From the NCBI RefSeq assembly GCF_016127315.1, contig NZ_CP065997.1, forward strand, positions 4,898,001-4,962,000: a stretch of DNA of 64,000 nt, given 5' to 3'. The stretch comes from Achromobacter deleyi (GTDB lineage Bacteria; Pseudomonadota; Gammaproteobacteria; Burkholderiales; Burkholderiaceae_B). A program made the position numbers and the translations under genes. Positions 17,792 through 27,397 of the stretch are shown piece by piece. Within the stretch, counting starts at the first letter, position 1. Every line of letters starts with the position of its first letter. The notes beneath the pieces were generated by a model. That model saw only the letters and a list, made by a program, of their open reading frames with translations. It was not told the DNA's origin and did not search any database.

Positions 17792-17992
17792 TCGGGATCT
17801 CCTGCCGAGCGCCTGGCGTGCGTCACGCCTTCCTTGGGCTCGTAGGGATTAGGCCATGGCCGCGGGGGCGAGTTCTGGCGCTGTAATGGATCCGAAACAG
17901 CTTTCGCGTGACGGATGTTTGCGCCGGCGTGACCGTTGATGTCGTTCGTAGCAATTGTTCCGGCGAGGTTGGGCCTGCTGCGGACGCCCATG

Positions 17993-18016
17993 AAAAAAGG
18001 CCGCCTCGCGGCGGCC
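17993..18016 (-). terminator. Terminator after the DoxX gene
   Basis: Stem GGCCGCC / GGCGGCC with loop TCGC (17999-18016). Read on the minus strand it is followed by six T (17993-17998). It lies about 30 bases past the DoxX stop. Confidence 0.88.
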
Positions 18017-18047
18017 TTCCAGGTTGGCGCGGGTTGCGCCGCGGCGC

Positions 18048-18455
18048 TCAGTTCCAGCGGCCGCCGTTGCCGGCCAGGCTGAAGCGGCCGGCGCCCATGA
18101 AGGCGATGGCCAGGGCCGTGAACAGGAACATGCCCTGAAGTTCCAGCGCCCAGCCGCCGTTGTTGGTCAGGCTGCCGATCTGGCCGGTGTGCGCCAGCAG
18201 GATCGCGACCACCATGTTGATGGCGATGATCAGGCCGCCCAGGCGGGTGTAGATGCCGACGATCAGCAGCACCGGCGCGAGGATTTCGCCGATGTAGACG
18301 CCATAGGCCAGGAAGCCGGGCAGTCCGTGCGAGGACAGCATGCCGCCAATGCCGCCGACGCCGCCGCCGGTGATCTTGAACAGGCCGTGGAGCAGAATCA
18401 GAATGCCGAGGGTCAGGCGCAGGATCAGCTTGCCGGTGTCATCGGACTTGATCAT
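18048..18455 (-). CDS. DoxX family membrane protein
   Basis: 135-residue four-helix inner-membrane protein of the DoxX/YphA family. The first helix contains LILRLTLGILILLHGLFKI, followed by a Gly-rich loop and the GVYIGEILAPVLLIVGIYTR helix that defines the family. Some DoxX members form membrane oxidoreductase complexes that respond to oxidative stress, but the activity of this one is unknown. It is monocistronic, with its own terminator. Confidence 0.9.
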   Translation of the reverse strand: MIKSDDTGKLILRLTLGILILLHGLFKITGGGVGGIGGMLSSHGLPGFLAYGVYIGEILAPVLLIVGIYTRLGGLIIAINMVVAILLAHTGQIGSLTNNGGWALELQGMFLFTALAIAFMGAGRFSLAGNGGRWN

Positions 18456-18626
18456 GGTGGATTTCTCTTTTGATGGTTAAGGGATGCAATGCGCCGATTG
18501 GAGCGCACGCTGAGCCTTTGGTTCCCGCTCCCACGCCAGGGTGGCGCGAGGTGGGCCATTATTGCAAATCCCGAATATGACCATCAAGCGTTTACGTCCG
18601 CGTGGCGGGCGCCCGCTGACGAATGC

Positions 18627-20015
18627 TTACAGTTCCTCGAGGTAGCGCATGCGGAAGCGCCGGCCCTTGATGTTGCTGTTGGACAGGCGCGAGAAGGCCT
18701 GCTTGGCGATCTTGCGGTCCAGCGCCACGTAGGCGTTGAACTCGGTGATGTTGATCTTGCCGACCTGCTCGAAGGCCAGGCCGCCGTCGCCGGTCAGGGC
18801 GCCCAGCAGGTCGCCGGGGCGCAGCTTGTCCTTCTTGCCACCCTGGATGCACAGGGTCACCATCGGCGCGCGCAGCGGCCGGTCGGCCTTGGGCCGCAGC
18901 GACTTGAGGTCGCCCCAGGTCAGGGGCGAGCCCTGGTATTGCTCGATCAGGTTGGCCCAGCGCATCTCGTCGGGCGAGCACAGGCTCAGGGCCAGGCCCT
19001 TCTGGTCGCCGCGGCCGCTGCGGCCGATGCGGTGCACGTGGACCTCGGTGTCCTTGGTCACGTCGACGTTGATGACCGCGCCCAGGTTCTGGATGTCCAG
19101 GCCGCGCGCGGCCACGTCGGTGGCCACCAGCACGGCGCAGCTCTGGTTGGAGAACTGGATCAGGATCTCGTCGCGCTCGCGCTGTTCCAGGTCGCCGTTC
19201 AGCGCCAGGGCGCTGATGCCCTCGGCCTGCAGCCGCTCGACCAGGTCGTGGCTGCGGATCTTGGTGTTGCAGAAGGCCAGCGTCGTGACCGGGCGGAAAT
19301 GCGCCAGCAATTTGGCCACGGCATCCAGGCGCTCGCCCGGGTCGATCTCGTAGAAGATCTGCTCGATGCGGCTGGCGTCGTGCTGGGCCTCGACCTTGAC
19401 CTCGGCCGGGTTGCGCAGGAAGCGCGCGCTCAGCTTGCGGATGTTGTCGGGGTAGGTGGCCGAGAACAGCAGGGTCTGGCGCTTGGCGGGGCAATGCGAG
19501 GCGATCGCCACGATATCGTCATGGAAGCCCATGTCGACCATGCGGTCGGCCTCGTCCAGCACCAGCGTGGTCAGGCCCGACAGGTCGAGGCTGCCGCGTG
19601 CCAGGTGGTCCTGGATGCGGCCGGGCGTGCCGACCACGATGTGGGTGCCGCGCGCCAGCGATTCGGCCTGCGGGCGCGCCGCGGCGCCGCCGCACAGCGT
19701 CAGGATCTTGACGTTGGCGATCTGGCGGGCCAGCCGGCGCAGTTCCTGCGCCACCTGGTCGGCCAGTTCACGGGTCGGACAGAGCAGCAGCGCCTGCGGC
19801 GCCAGGCGCGTGGGATCGAGCTTCTGCAGCACGCCCAGGCCGAAGGCCGCGGTCTTGCCGCTGCCGGTCTTGGCCTGCGCGATCAGGTCGCGGCCTTCCA
19901 GGATCAGCGGCAGGCTTTGCGCCTGGATCGGCGTCATGTGCTCGAACCCCAGGCTTTGCAGGTTGTCGAGCAGGGCGGGTAGGAGGGGCAGGGTGGTAAA
20001 GGGCGTCTGGGTCAC
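18627..20015 (-). CDS. dbpA: ATP-dependent RNA helicase DbpA
   Basis: 462-residue DEAD-box helicase that acts on hairpin 92 of 23S rRNA during large-subunit assembly. The motifs in order are the Q motif (FEHMTPIQAQSLP), Walker A AKTGSGKTAA, PTRELADQ, VGTPGRI, DEAD (LDEADRMVDMGF), SAT and HRIGRSGRG. A DbpA RNA-binding domain forms the C-terminus (GALTGDGGLAFEQVGKI, NIKGRRFRMRYLEEL). The start is a GTG at 20015, aligning with E. coli DbpA; the open frame continues upstream but lacks homology-like sequence. Regulation is not evident. Confidence 0.95.
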   Translation of the reverse strand: MTQTPFTTLPLLPALLDNLQSLGFEHMTPIQAQSLPLILEGRDLIAQAKTGSGKTAAFGLGVLQKLDPTRLAPQALLLCPTRELADQVAQELRRLARQIANVKILTLCGGAAARPQAESLARGTHIVVGTPGRIQDHLARGSLDLSGLTTLVLDEADRMVDMGFHDDIVAIASHCPAKRQTLLFSATYPDNIRKLSARFLRNPAEVKVEAQHDASRIEQIFYEIDPGERLDAVAKLLAHFRPVTTLAFCNTKIRSHDLVERLQAEGISALALNGDLEQRERDEILIQFSNQSCAVLVATDVAARGLDIQNLGAVINVDVTKDTEVHVHRIGRSGRGDQKGLALSLCSPDEMRWANLIEQYQGSPLTWGDLKSLRPKADRPLRAPMVTLCIQGGKKDKLRPGDLLGALTGDGGLAFEQVGKINITEFNAYVALDRKIAKQAFSRLSNSNIKGRRFRMRYLEEL

Positions 20016-20133
20016 GGTGAGGCTCTCGCAGGAACTGCGATAAATACGGATTCGGCCGACAGTGTAAGGCCTGGGGCCTCGGCGCGGCCCGGCGCGGTGG
20101 CGCGGCGCAGGCGGGCGCCGGCCGCCGGCGGGG

Positions 20134-20892
20134 TCAGGCCGACGGTTCGTAGGTGCCGGCCAGCGCACGCGCGGCCTCCTGCATGCGCGGCAGCCAGGCG
20201 CGCGCGCCGTCGATCGACAGCCGCGCCATCGGCGCGTGCAGCGCCACCGCGGCGATGGCGCGGCGTCCGCGCATGATGGGCACGGCCATGCAGACGATGC
20301 CCAGCAGGAATTCCTCGCGGTCGAAACTGGCGCCTTCCTTGCGGATCGCCAGTAGCTCGCGTTCCAGCGCGGCCGCGTCGCACAGCGTGTTGGGCGTGTA
20401 GCGCGGCAGCGGCGCCGCCGCCAGCAGCCGCGCGCGGGCCTCGCGCCGCATGTGCGCCAGGAACAGCTTGCCGCTGGCGCTGCAATGCAGCGGCACGCGC
20501 GAGCCGGGCTGCAGGTTGACGCGCAGCGGCCAGGCGGTCTCGACCCGGTCCAGGTAGATGACCTCGTCGCCGTCCAGCATGGTGCAGTTGCAGGTCTCGC
20601 CGATCTCGTCGACCAGGCTGTCGAGGATGCGGTGGCGCTCGGCCCGCAGCGGCGAATTGAGCAGGGTGTCGCGCGCCAGCAGCGCCAGCCGCGGGCCGGT
20701 GATGTAGCTCTTGCCGGCGGGCTCGCGCAGCAGCATGCCGGCGTCCACCAGCCGCGACAGGATGCGCAGCACCGACGGCTTGGGCAGGCCGGTGGCGTCG
20801 GTCAGCGCCGCCAGCGATACCGGCGCCTCGGAACCGGCGACCTGTTCCAGCAGGGTCAGCGCGCGCAGCGCCGCGGAGGATTCGTCTTTCAT
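20134..20892 (-). CDS. IclR-family transcriptional regulator
   Basis: 252-residue regulator with an N-terminal winged HTH (residues about 8-65, VSLAALTDATGLPKPSVLRI) and a C-terminal effector domain (CSASGKLFLAH, GIVCMAVPI). It is divergent from xsc-pta, so it probably controls sulfoacetaldehyde acetyltransferase expression. A perfect 13-base palindrome sits just upstream of its start. The effector is unknown; a sulfonate intermediate is plausible from context. Confidence 0.9.
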   Translation of the reverse strand: MKDESSAALRALTLLEQVAGSEAPVSLAALTDATGLPKPSVLRILSRLVDAGMLLREPAGKSYITGPRLALLARDTLLNSPLRAERHRILDSLVDEIGETCNCTMLDGDEVIYLDRVETAWPLRVNLQPGSRVPLHCSASGKLFLAHMRREARARLLAAAPLPRYTPNTLCDAAALERELLAIRKEGASFDREEFLLGIVCMAVPIMRGRRAIAAVALHAPMARLSIDGARAWLPRMQEAARALAGTYEPSA

Positions 20893-20894
20893 CT

Positions 20895-20907
20895 TTCAAT
20901 ATTTGAA
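20895..20907. promoter_or_regulatory. Palindrome at the iclR start (candidate operator)
   Basis: TTCAA-TAT-TTGAA, a perfect dyad beginning three bases upstream of the IclR start codon in the iclR/xsc divergent gap. Its position suggests autoregulation. IclR operators are often short AT-rich dyads, but this is unproven. Confidence 0.4.
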
Positions 20908-21052
20908 GATTTGGCGAAAGGCCGCCAGGTTGGTGCGGATTCTGCAGAAAATGGAACGCTGCAGGGTGGGAAACGCCGGGCTTCTGCTGCAGTATCGGTT
21001 TACCCCGGCCAATATGCAATCCAAGCCGCGCCGGTCCGCCAGGAGAGAGACC

Positions 21053-22864
21053 ATGAGCAGCAAGCAACACATGACCCCCAGCGAAGCGTTCGTCGAGACG
21101 CTGGTGGCGCAGGGCGTCAAGGACGTTTTCGGCATCGTCGGCTCGGCCTTCATGGACGCGCTGGACCTGTTCCCCGCCGCCGGCATCCGCTTCGTGCCGA
21201 CGGTGCACGAGCAGGGCGCCGCCCACATGGCCGACGGCTATTCGCGCGTCACCGGCCGCCACGGCGTCTGCATCGCGCAGAACGGCCCCGGCATCACCAA
21301 CTTCGTCACCGGCGTGGCCGCGGCCTACTGGGCCCACAGCCCGGTGGTGGCGATCACGCCCGAGACCGGCACTGCCGGCATGGGCCTGGGCGGCTTCCAG
21401 GAAACCGAGCAGCTGCCGATCTTCTCGCGCATCACCAAGTACCAGGCGCACGTCAACCGCCCCGACCGCATGGCCGAATTCACCGCCAAGGCCTTCGACA
21501 ACGCGTTGGCCGAGCGCGGCCCGACCCAGCTGAACATCCCGCGCGACTATTTCTACGGCGAGATCGACGTGGCCATTCCGGAGCCGCGCCGCATCCGCCG
21601 TGGCCCCGGCTCCGAAGAGGACCTGGAAGCGGCCGCCCGCCTGTTGGCCGGCGCCAAATTCCCGGTGATCGTGGCCGGCGGCGGCGTGCTGTTCTCGGCC
21701 GGCCAGGCCGAATGCGTGGCGCTGGCCGAACTGCTGGGCGCGCCGGTGGTCACCAGCTACCTGCACAACGACGCCTTCCCGGCCAGCCATCCGCTGTGGT
21801 GCGGGCCGCTGGGCTACCAGGGTTCCAAGGCCGGCATGAAGCTGCTGTCGCAGGCCGACGTGGTGCTGGCGCTGGGCACGCGCCTGGGACCCTTCGGCAC
21901 CTTGCCGCAGCATGGGCTCGATTACTGGCCGCAGGGCGCGCGCATCATCCAGGTCGACGCCGACCATCGGATGCTGGGCCTGGTGCGGCCGGTGTCGGTC
22001 GGCATCTGCGGCGACGCCAAGCCGGCGGCGGCGGCATTGGCGGCGAAACTGCGTGAGCGCGAGGTGGCCTGCGTGGCCACCAAGGCGGCCCGCGGCGAAG
22101 AGATCGCGGCACAGAAAAACGCCTGGGAAAAAGAACTGGACGGCTGGTCGCACGAACGCGACGACTGGAGCCTGGACATCATCGAGCATGGCGGCGGCCG
22201 CATGCATCCGCGCCGCATGCTGCGCGAGCTGGAGCGCGCCATGCCCAGGCACGTGATGGTGTCCACCGACATCGGCAACATCTGCTCGGTGTCCAACAGC
22301 TACCTGCGCTTCGACGAGCCGGATTCGATGCTGGCCGCCATGAGTTTCGGCAACTGCGGCTACGCCTTGCCGGCCCTGATCGGCGCCAAGCTGGGCCGGC
22401 CCGACCGGCCGGCGGTGGCCTACGTCGGCGACGGCGCCTGGTGCATGAGCTTCCAGGAACTGCTGACCTGCGTGCGTGAGCGCATCCCGGTCACGGCGGT
22501 GGTGTTCCACAACGGCCAGTGGGGCGCCGAGAAGAAGAACCAGGTGGACTTCTACGGCCGCCGCTTCGTCGGCAGCAACCTGTTGAACCCGAACTTCTCG
22601 GAGCTGGCGCGGGCCATGGGCGCCGAGGGCATCCGGGTCGAGCATGCCGACCAGGTCGGCGCGGCCTTGCAGGCGGCGTGCAAGGCGCAGTCCGAGGGCA
22701 AGACCACGGTGCTGGAGATGATGGTGAGCCAGGAACTGGGCGACCCGTTCCGGCGCGACGCGCTCAAGCAGCCGCTGCGCCTGCTGGACAAGTACAAGCG
22801 CTACGTCAACCAGCCGTTCCAGCCCGGCGAGGTGCCGCTGCCGATCGATCCGGTGCGCGGCTGA
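21053..22864 (+). CDS. xsc: Sulfoacetaldehyde acetyltransferase
   Basis: 603-residue thiamine-diphosphate enzyme that converts sulfoacetaldehyde and phosphate to acetyl phosphate and sulfite, the desulfonation step of taurine and related C2 sulfonates. The domains are those of the acetolactate-synthase superfamily: Pyr domain with VHEQGAAHMADGYSR (catalytic Glu), central domain, and PP domain with the GDGAWCM...NGQWG metal/ThDP motif. The Xsc-specific start (MTPSEAFVETLVAQGVKDVF) and FGIVGSAFMDALDLF are clear. AGGAGAGA fixes the ATG at 21053. It is followed four bases later by pta, the standard Xsc-Pta pair. Confidence 0.95.
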   Translation: MSSKQHMTPSEAFVETLVAQGVKDVFGIVGSAFMDALDLFPAAGIRFVPTVHEQGAAHMADGYSRVTGRHGVCIAQNGPGITNFVTGVAAAYWAHSPVVAITPETGTAGMGLGGFQETEQLPIFSRITKYQAHVNRPDRMAEFTAKAFDNALAERGPTQLNIPRDYFYGEIDVAIPEPRRIRRGPGSEEDLEAAARLLAGAKFPVIVAGGGVLFSAGQAECVALAELLGAPVVTSYLHNDAFPASHPLWCGPLGYQGSKAGMKLLSQADVVLALGTRLGPFGTLPQHGLDYWPQGARIIQVDADHRMLGLVRPVSVGICGDAKPAAAALAAKLREREVACVATKAARGEEIAAQKNAWEKELDGWSHERDDWSLDIIEHGGGRMHPRRMLRELERAMPRHVMVSTDIGNICSVSNSYLRFDEPDSMLAAMSFGNCGYALPALIGAKLGRPDRPAVAYVGDGAWCMSFQELLTCVRERIPVTAVVFHNGQWGAEKKNQVDFYGRRFVGSNLLNPNFSELARAMGAEGIRVEHADQVGAALQAACKAQSEGKTTVLEMMVSQELGDPFRRDALKQPLRLLDKYKRYVNQPFQPGEVPLPIDPVRG

Positions 22865-22868
22865 CGCC

Positions 22869-23798
22869 ATGGCCAGCGACCGCTTGTTCGAGCCGCTGCG
22901 CGCCGCGGCGCTGTCGGCCGGGCGGGTGCGCACGGCGGTGGCCTATCCGCTGTGCGCGTCCAGCCTGGGCGCCGCCGTGCAGGCCCGCGAGGCCGGCTAT
23001 ATCGAGCCGCTGCTGGTCGGGCCAGCGGCCCGGCTGGCGGCCCTGATGGCCGAGCTGGGCCTGCGCCCCGGCTCGCTGGAGATCGTCGACACCCCCGACG
23101 ATGAAGCGCTGGCCGCGCGCGCCGCGGCCGGCCTGGCGCGCGACGGCGCGGTCGGCATGCTGATGAAGGGCAGCCTGCACACCGACCACTTCATGTCGGC
23201 GGTGGTGGCGCGCGAATCCGGGCTGCGCACCGGCCGGCGCATCAGCCACGCCTTCGTGATGGCGGCGGCGGCCTATCCCAAGCTGTTCCTCCTGACCGAC
23301 GCCGCCGTCAACATCGCGCCGACCCTGCAGGAAAAGGCCGACATCGCGCAGAACGCCATCGACCTGGCGCGCGCGCTGGGCGTGGCGCGGCCCAAGGTGG
23401 CGGTGCTGTGCGCCACCGAATCGGTCAACCCCGCCATGCCGGCCACGCTGGACGCGGCGGCGTTGTCGAAGATGGCCGACCGCCAGCAGATCCGCGGCGG
23501 CCAGATCGACGGCCCGCTGGCTTTCGACAACGCCATCTCGCGCCAGGCGGCCGAGCAGAAGGGCATCGTCTCGCCCGTGGCGGGCGACGCCGACATCCTG
23601 CTGGTGCCCGACATCGAGGCCGGCAACATGCTCTACAAGGAACTGACCTGGCTGGCCGGCGCGGCCACCGCCGGGCTGGTGCTGGGCACGCGCGTGCCGG
23701 TGTTGCTGACCAGCCGCTCGGACGCGGTGCAGGCGAGGGTCGACAGCTGCGCGGTGGCGGCGTTGTATGCGCGGGCGCTGGCGGCCGGCGCGCGCTGA
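22869..23798 (+). CDS. pta: Phosphate acetyltransferase
   Basis: 309-residue short-form phosphotransacetylase (PTA_PTB domain only) that turns the acetyl phosphate made by Xsc into acetyl-CoA. Motifs include MKGSLHTDHFMSAV, SHAFVMAAAAYPKLFLLTDA and DGPLAFDNAISRQAAEQKG. It lacks the N-terminal DRTGG part of E. coli Pta, as expected for the type found with xsc. The start lies four bases after the xsc stop, so the two are translated from one transcript. Confidence 0.93.
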   Translation: MASDRLFEPLRAAALSAGRVRTAVAYPLCASSLGAAVQAREAGYIEPLLVGPAARLAALMAELGLRPGSLEIVDTPDDEALAARAAAGLARDGAVGMLMKGSLHTDHFMSAVVARESGLRTGRRISHAFVMAAAAYPKLFLLTDAAVNIAPTLQEKADIAQNAIDLARALGVARPKVAVLCATESVNPAMPATLDAAALSKMADRQQIRGGQIDGPLAFDNAISRQAAEQKGIVSPVAGDADILLVPDIEAGNMLYKELTWLAGAATAGLVLGTRVPVLLTSRSDAVQARVDSCAVAALYARALAAGAR

Positions 23799-23816
23799 GC
23801 CGGGTCAACCGCCGGC

Positions 23817-23849
23817 CTGGCACCAACAAGTCCGGCGGTTTGGTACTAA
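23817..23849 (+). promoter_or_regulatory. Paired YTGG direct repeat upstream of the peptide-type importer operon (candidate TauR site)
   Basis: CTGGCACCAA (23817-23826) and TTGGTACTAA (23840-23849), start-to-start distance 23 bases. The second copy begins 87 bases before the start codon used here. The same pair with the same spacing and distance to the start codon occurs at 31738-31770, and a variant lies upstream of tauA. It resembles the reported TauR half-site type (CTGGACYTAA, from memory). Confidence 0.6.
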
Positions 23850-23926
23850 GCGGGGGCCCCCGGGTTGACTAGGCTAGCGCTACCGCCATCGTTTGAATGG
23901 CTCATGCCAACAATACCAAGGGGTGG

Positions 23927-25516
23927 ATGATGCGCAGCGCGACACGCGGCTTTGCCGCAATACTGACAGCATGGGCAATGGCGGCCGGCACGCACGCGGC
24001 CGTGGCCGCCGATGCGCCCAAGCCGGGCGGCACGCTGGTGATCGGCTCGACGCAGGTGCCGCGGCACCTGAATGGCGCGGTGCAGTCGGGCATCGCCACG
24101 GCGTTGCCCAGCGCCCAGTTGTTCGCCAGCCCGCTGCGCTACGACGCCGACTGGAAGCCGCAACCCTACCTGGCGCAGTCGTGGGAACTGGCGCCGGACG
24201 CGAAATCGCTGACCCTGCACCTGCGCCACGACGCGCTGTTCCACGACGGCCAGCCGGTGACGTCGGCGGACGTGGCGTTCTCGGTGATGGCGGTCAAGCA
24301 GAACCATCCGTTCCAGAGCATGCTGGCGCCCGTCGAAAGCGTCGACACGCCCGATCCGTATACCGCGGTGCTGCGCATGAGCCGGCCGCATCCGGCGATC
24401 CTGCTGGCGCTGTCGCCGGCCCTGATGCCGGTGCTGCCCAAGCACATCTACGGCGACGGCCAGGACCTGAAGAACCATCCGCGCAATTCCGCCAACGTGG
24501 TCGGCTCGGGCCCGTTCATGCTCAAGGACTTCAAGCCGGGCCAGGAGATCGTGCTGGAGCGCTTCGACAAGTTCTTCGAAAAAGGCAAACCCTACCTGGA
24601 CCGGGTGGTGGTGAAGATCAATCCCGACGCCACCAACCTGCTGATCGGGCTGGAGCGCGGCGACATCGGCGTGCTGCCGTACATGACCGAGCCGACCATC
24701 CTGCGCCGCGCCAAGGACAACCCGCAGATCGTCATGACCAGCCGTGGCTACGAAGGCATCGGCGCGCTCAGCTGGCTGGCGTTCAATACCGCGCGCAAGC
24801 CGCTGGACGACGTGCGCGTGCGGCAGGCGATCGCCTACGCCACCGACAAGGGCTTCATCACCAAGGCGTTGAACGCCGGCTTCGCCCAGCCGGCGGACGG
24901 GCCGATCGTGGCCTCCAGCCCCTTTGCGACCCAGGACCTGAAGAAGTACCCGCTCGATCTGAAGAAGGCCGAGCAGTTGCTGGATGACGCCGGATTCAAG
25001 AAAGACGGCAAGGGTGAGCGCATGACCCTGACGGTCGATTACATGCCCGGCAGCGACGTGCAGGGCAAGAACGTGGCGGAGTACCTGCGCAGCCAGCTCA
25101 AGAAGGTGGGGATCGCGATCCAGGTGCGCGCCTCGCCCGATTTCCCGACCTGGGCCAAGCGCATCGCCAGCCATGATTTCGACATGACCACCGACCTGGT
25201 CTTCAACTGGGGCGATCCGGTGATCGGCGTGCACCGCACCTACCTGTCGAGCAATATCCGCGACATCATCTGGACCAACACCCAGTCCTACAAGAACCCC
25301 AAGGTCGACGAATTGCTGGAACAGGCCGGCACCGAAACCGACGAGGCCAAACGCCGCGCGCTGTATGCGCAGTTCCAGCAGATCGTGACCGAGGATCTGC
25401 CGATCGATTTCCTGACCGTCATTCCGTACCACACGCTGTCGTCAAAGAAGGTGCATGGCCTGCCCGATGGCATCTGGGGCCTGCTGTCGCCGCTGGACGA
25501 TACCTATCTGCAATAA
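23927..25516 (+). CDS. Peptide/nickel-type ABC transporter substrate-binding protein
   Basis: 529-residue periplasmic binding protein of SBP family 5 (DppA/OppA type). A signal peptide ends near AVAADAPKPGG; the body begins with the family segment GGTLVIGSTQVPRHLNG and contains LHLRHDALFHDGQPVTSADV and WLAFNTARKPLDDVRVRQAI. AAGGGG lies just before the ATG at 23927, preferred over an upstream in-frame ATG at 23897. It is first of a tight operon: SBP, two permeases, a double ATPase, an amidohydrolase and a CobW GTPase. The substrate is unknown; the context suggests a taurine conjugate or small peptide. Confidence 0.93.
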   Translation: MMRSATRGFAAILTAWAMAAGTHAAVAADAPKPGGTLVIGSTQVPRHLNGAVQSGIATALPSAQLFASPLRYDADWKPQPYLAQSWELAPDAKSLTLHLRHDALFHDGQPVTSADVAFSVMAVKQNHPFQSMLAPVESVDTPDPYTAVLRMSRPHPAILLALSPALMPVLPKHIYGDGQDLKNHPRNSANVVGSGPFMLKDFKPGQEIVLERFDKFFEKGKPYLDRVVVKINPDATNLLIGLERGDIGVLPYMTEPTILRRAKDNPQIVMTSRGYEGIGALSWLAFNTARKPLDDVRVRQAIAYATDKGFITKALNAGFAQPADGPIVASSPFATQDLKKYPLDLKKAEQLLDDAGFKKDGKGERMTLTVDYMPGSDVQGKNVAEYLRSQLKKVGIAIQVRASPDFPTWAKRIASHDFDMTTDLVFNWGDPVIGVHRTYLSSNIRDIIWTNTQSYKNPKVDELLEQAGTETDEAKRRALYAQFQQIVTEDLPIDFLTVIPYHTLSSKKVHGLPDGIWGLLSPLDDTYLQ

Positions 25517-25528
25517 CGGGAGGCGGCC

Positions 25529-26497
25529 ATGTTGCGCTATCTCGCGCGTCGGATCGGCTATGCCGTGGTGTTGCTGCTGGCGGTGGTGACGCTGAATTTC
25601 CTGTTGATCCACATCTCGCCCGGCGATCCGGTCGAAACCATCGCCGGCTCCATGGGCGGCATCAGCGAGGAACTGCGGGCCCAGCTGCGCGTCCAGTACG
25701 GGCTGGACCGGCCGTTCCTGGTGCAACTGGGGCTGTACCTGTCGCAGGTGGCGCGCGGCGACCTCGGCCATTCGTACTTCTTCAACCTGCCGGTGGCCCA
25801 GCTGATCTGGGAGCGGGTGCCGGCCACGCTGCTGCTGGTGGTGACCGCGGTGTCCAGCGCCTTCGTCGTGGGCACGGCGCTGGGCACGCTGGCGGCGCGC
25901 AAGCCCAACGGGCCGTTGTCGCAGGGCATCACGCTGCTGTCGATCGTGGGCTATTCCGCGCCGGTGTTCTGGACCGGCATCATCCTGATCATCCTGTTCG
26001 CCTCGGCGCTGCCGTGGTTCCCGGTGTCGGACATGCGTTCGGCGGGCGGTCCGCAGGACGGCTGGGCCGGCGCGCTGGACGTGCTGCACCACCTGGTGCT
26101 GCCGGCCTTCACGCTGGCGTTCGTGTACCTGGCGCAATACAGCCGGCTGGCGCGCGCCAGCGTCATGGATGCGCTGGCGGCCGACTACATCCGCACCGCC
26201 CGCGCCAAGGGGCTGCCGGAGCGCATCGTGCTCTACCGGCACGCGCTGCGCAACGGCGTGCTGCCGGTGGTGACCATGCTGGGGCTGCAATTCGGCAACG
26301 TGCTGGCGGGCGCCATCCTGGTGGAAACGGTCTTCAACTGGCCGGGCCTGGGCCGGCTGGCGTTCGATTCCGTGCTGCGGCGCGACTATCCGACCCTGCT
26401 CGGCATCCTGCTGTTCGCGTCCCTGCTGGTGGTGGTGATGAACCAACTCACCGACCTGGCCTACCGGCTGATCGATCCCAGGATAAAGACCTCATGA
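25529..26497 (+). CDS. ABC transporter permease, DppB type
   Basis: 322-residue inner-membrane permease of the dipeptide/oligopeptide class. It starts MLRYLARRIGYAVVLLLAVVTLNFLLIHISPGDP, the standard DppB first helix, and contains ADYIRTARAKGLPERIVLYRHALRN, the EAA loop that contacts the ATPase. It lies 12 bases after the binding-protein gene, and its stop overlaps the next permease start (ATGA). Confidence 0.94.
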   Translation: MLRYLARRIGYAVVLLLAVVTLNFLLIHISPGDPVETIAGSMGGISEELRAQLRVQYGLDRPFLVQLGLYLSQVARGDLGHSYFFNLPVAQLIWERVPATLLLVVTAVSSAFVVGTALGTLAARKPNGPLSQGITLLSIVGYSAPVFWTGIILIILFASALPWFPVSDMRSAGGPQDGWAGALDVLHHLVLPAFTLAFVYLAQYSRLARASVMDALAADYIRTARAKGLPERIVLYRHALRNGVLPVVTMLGLQFGNVLAGAILVETVFNWPGLGRLAFDSVLRRDYPTLLGILLFASLLVVVMNQLTDLAYRLIDPRIKTS

Positions 26498-27397
26498 GCC
26501 ACGTTCCTCCCGTGTTGTCCGGCGCCGTCGCGGCGGTGGCCGCCCGCCCGGCGCGGCCGTCGTACGAAGCGCTGCGCGCGTTCGCCCGCAATCCGGGCGC
26601 GCTCGTCGGCTTGCTGTTGCTGGCCGCCATCCTGGCGGTGGTGCTGTTCGGCCCGCTGCTGATGCAGGCGGATCCGTTCGAGATCGCCAGCGCGCCCATG
26701 GAGCCTCCCGGCGGCGAGCTGCTGCTGGGCTCCGACTACCTGGGCCGGGACGTGCTGACCGGCATGATCTATGGTGGCCGCGCCACCTTGCTGGTCGGCG
26801 TGGTGGCGGCGGTGCTGTCGATGGCCATCGGCATCACGGTGGGCGCGCTGGCCGGCTACTACGGCGGCTGGGTCGATGAAACGCTGATGCGCATCACCGA
26901 GTTCTTCCAGGTGCTGCCGGCGCTGTTGTTCGCCATGGTGCTGGTGACGCTGTTCTCGCCCTCGCTGGGCACCATCGCCGTGGCGATCGGCGTGGTCAGC
27001 TGGACCGCCACCGCGCGCCTGGCGCGCGGGGAATTCCTGAGCCTGAAGCGGCGCGAATACGTGCTGGCCGAACGAGTGATCGGCTCCAGCAACGCGCGCA
27101 TCATCTGGCGCGTGATCCTGCCCAACGCGCTGCCACCGCTGATCGTCTCGGCGACGCTGGCCATCGGCACCGCCATCCTGTTCGAGGCCGGCCTGTCTTT
27201 CCTGGGGGCTGGGCGATCCCAACGTGATGAGCTGGGGCCTGATGATCGGCAGCAACCGGCCCTACATCCTGACCGCCTGGTGGGCGGTGACGCTGCCGGG
27301 CGCGGCCATCTTCCTGACGGTGCTGGCGGTCAGCCTGATCGGCGACGGCCTGAACGATGCCCTCAACCCCAAGCTGGCCAGCAAACGGAGGGCCTGA
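26494..27397 (+). pseudogene. ABC transporter permease, DppC type, frameshifted by one extra G
   Basis: Second permease of the importer. The N-terminal 235 or so residues are normal DppC (LLGSDYLGRDVLTGMIYGGR, EAA loop YVLAERVIGSSNARIIWRVI, FEAGLSFLG). In the GGGGG run at 27204-27208 one base too many shifts the frame. Removing it restores the expected tail (LGDPNVMSWGLMIGS..., AWWAVTLPGAAIFLTVLAVS, GDGLNDALNPKLA) and a TGA at 27395-27397 that overlaps the ATPase ATG, just as in intact operons. In the sequence as given the shifted frame has no stop and runs straight into the ATPase frame (844 codons in all). It is either a real mutation or an assembly error. Confidence 0.85.

Noticed and set aside
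20012..22933. 970-codon minus-strand open frame across xsc
   Set aside because: Overlaps unmistakable xsc and iclR; translated sequence has no family features.
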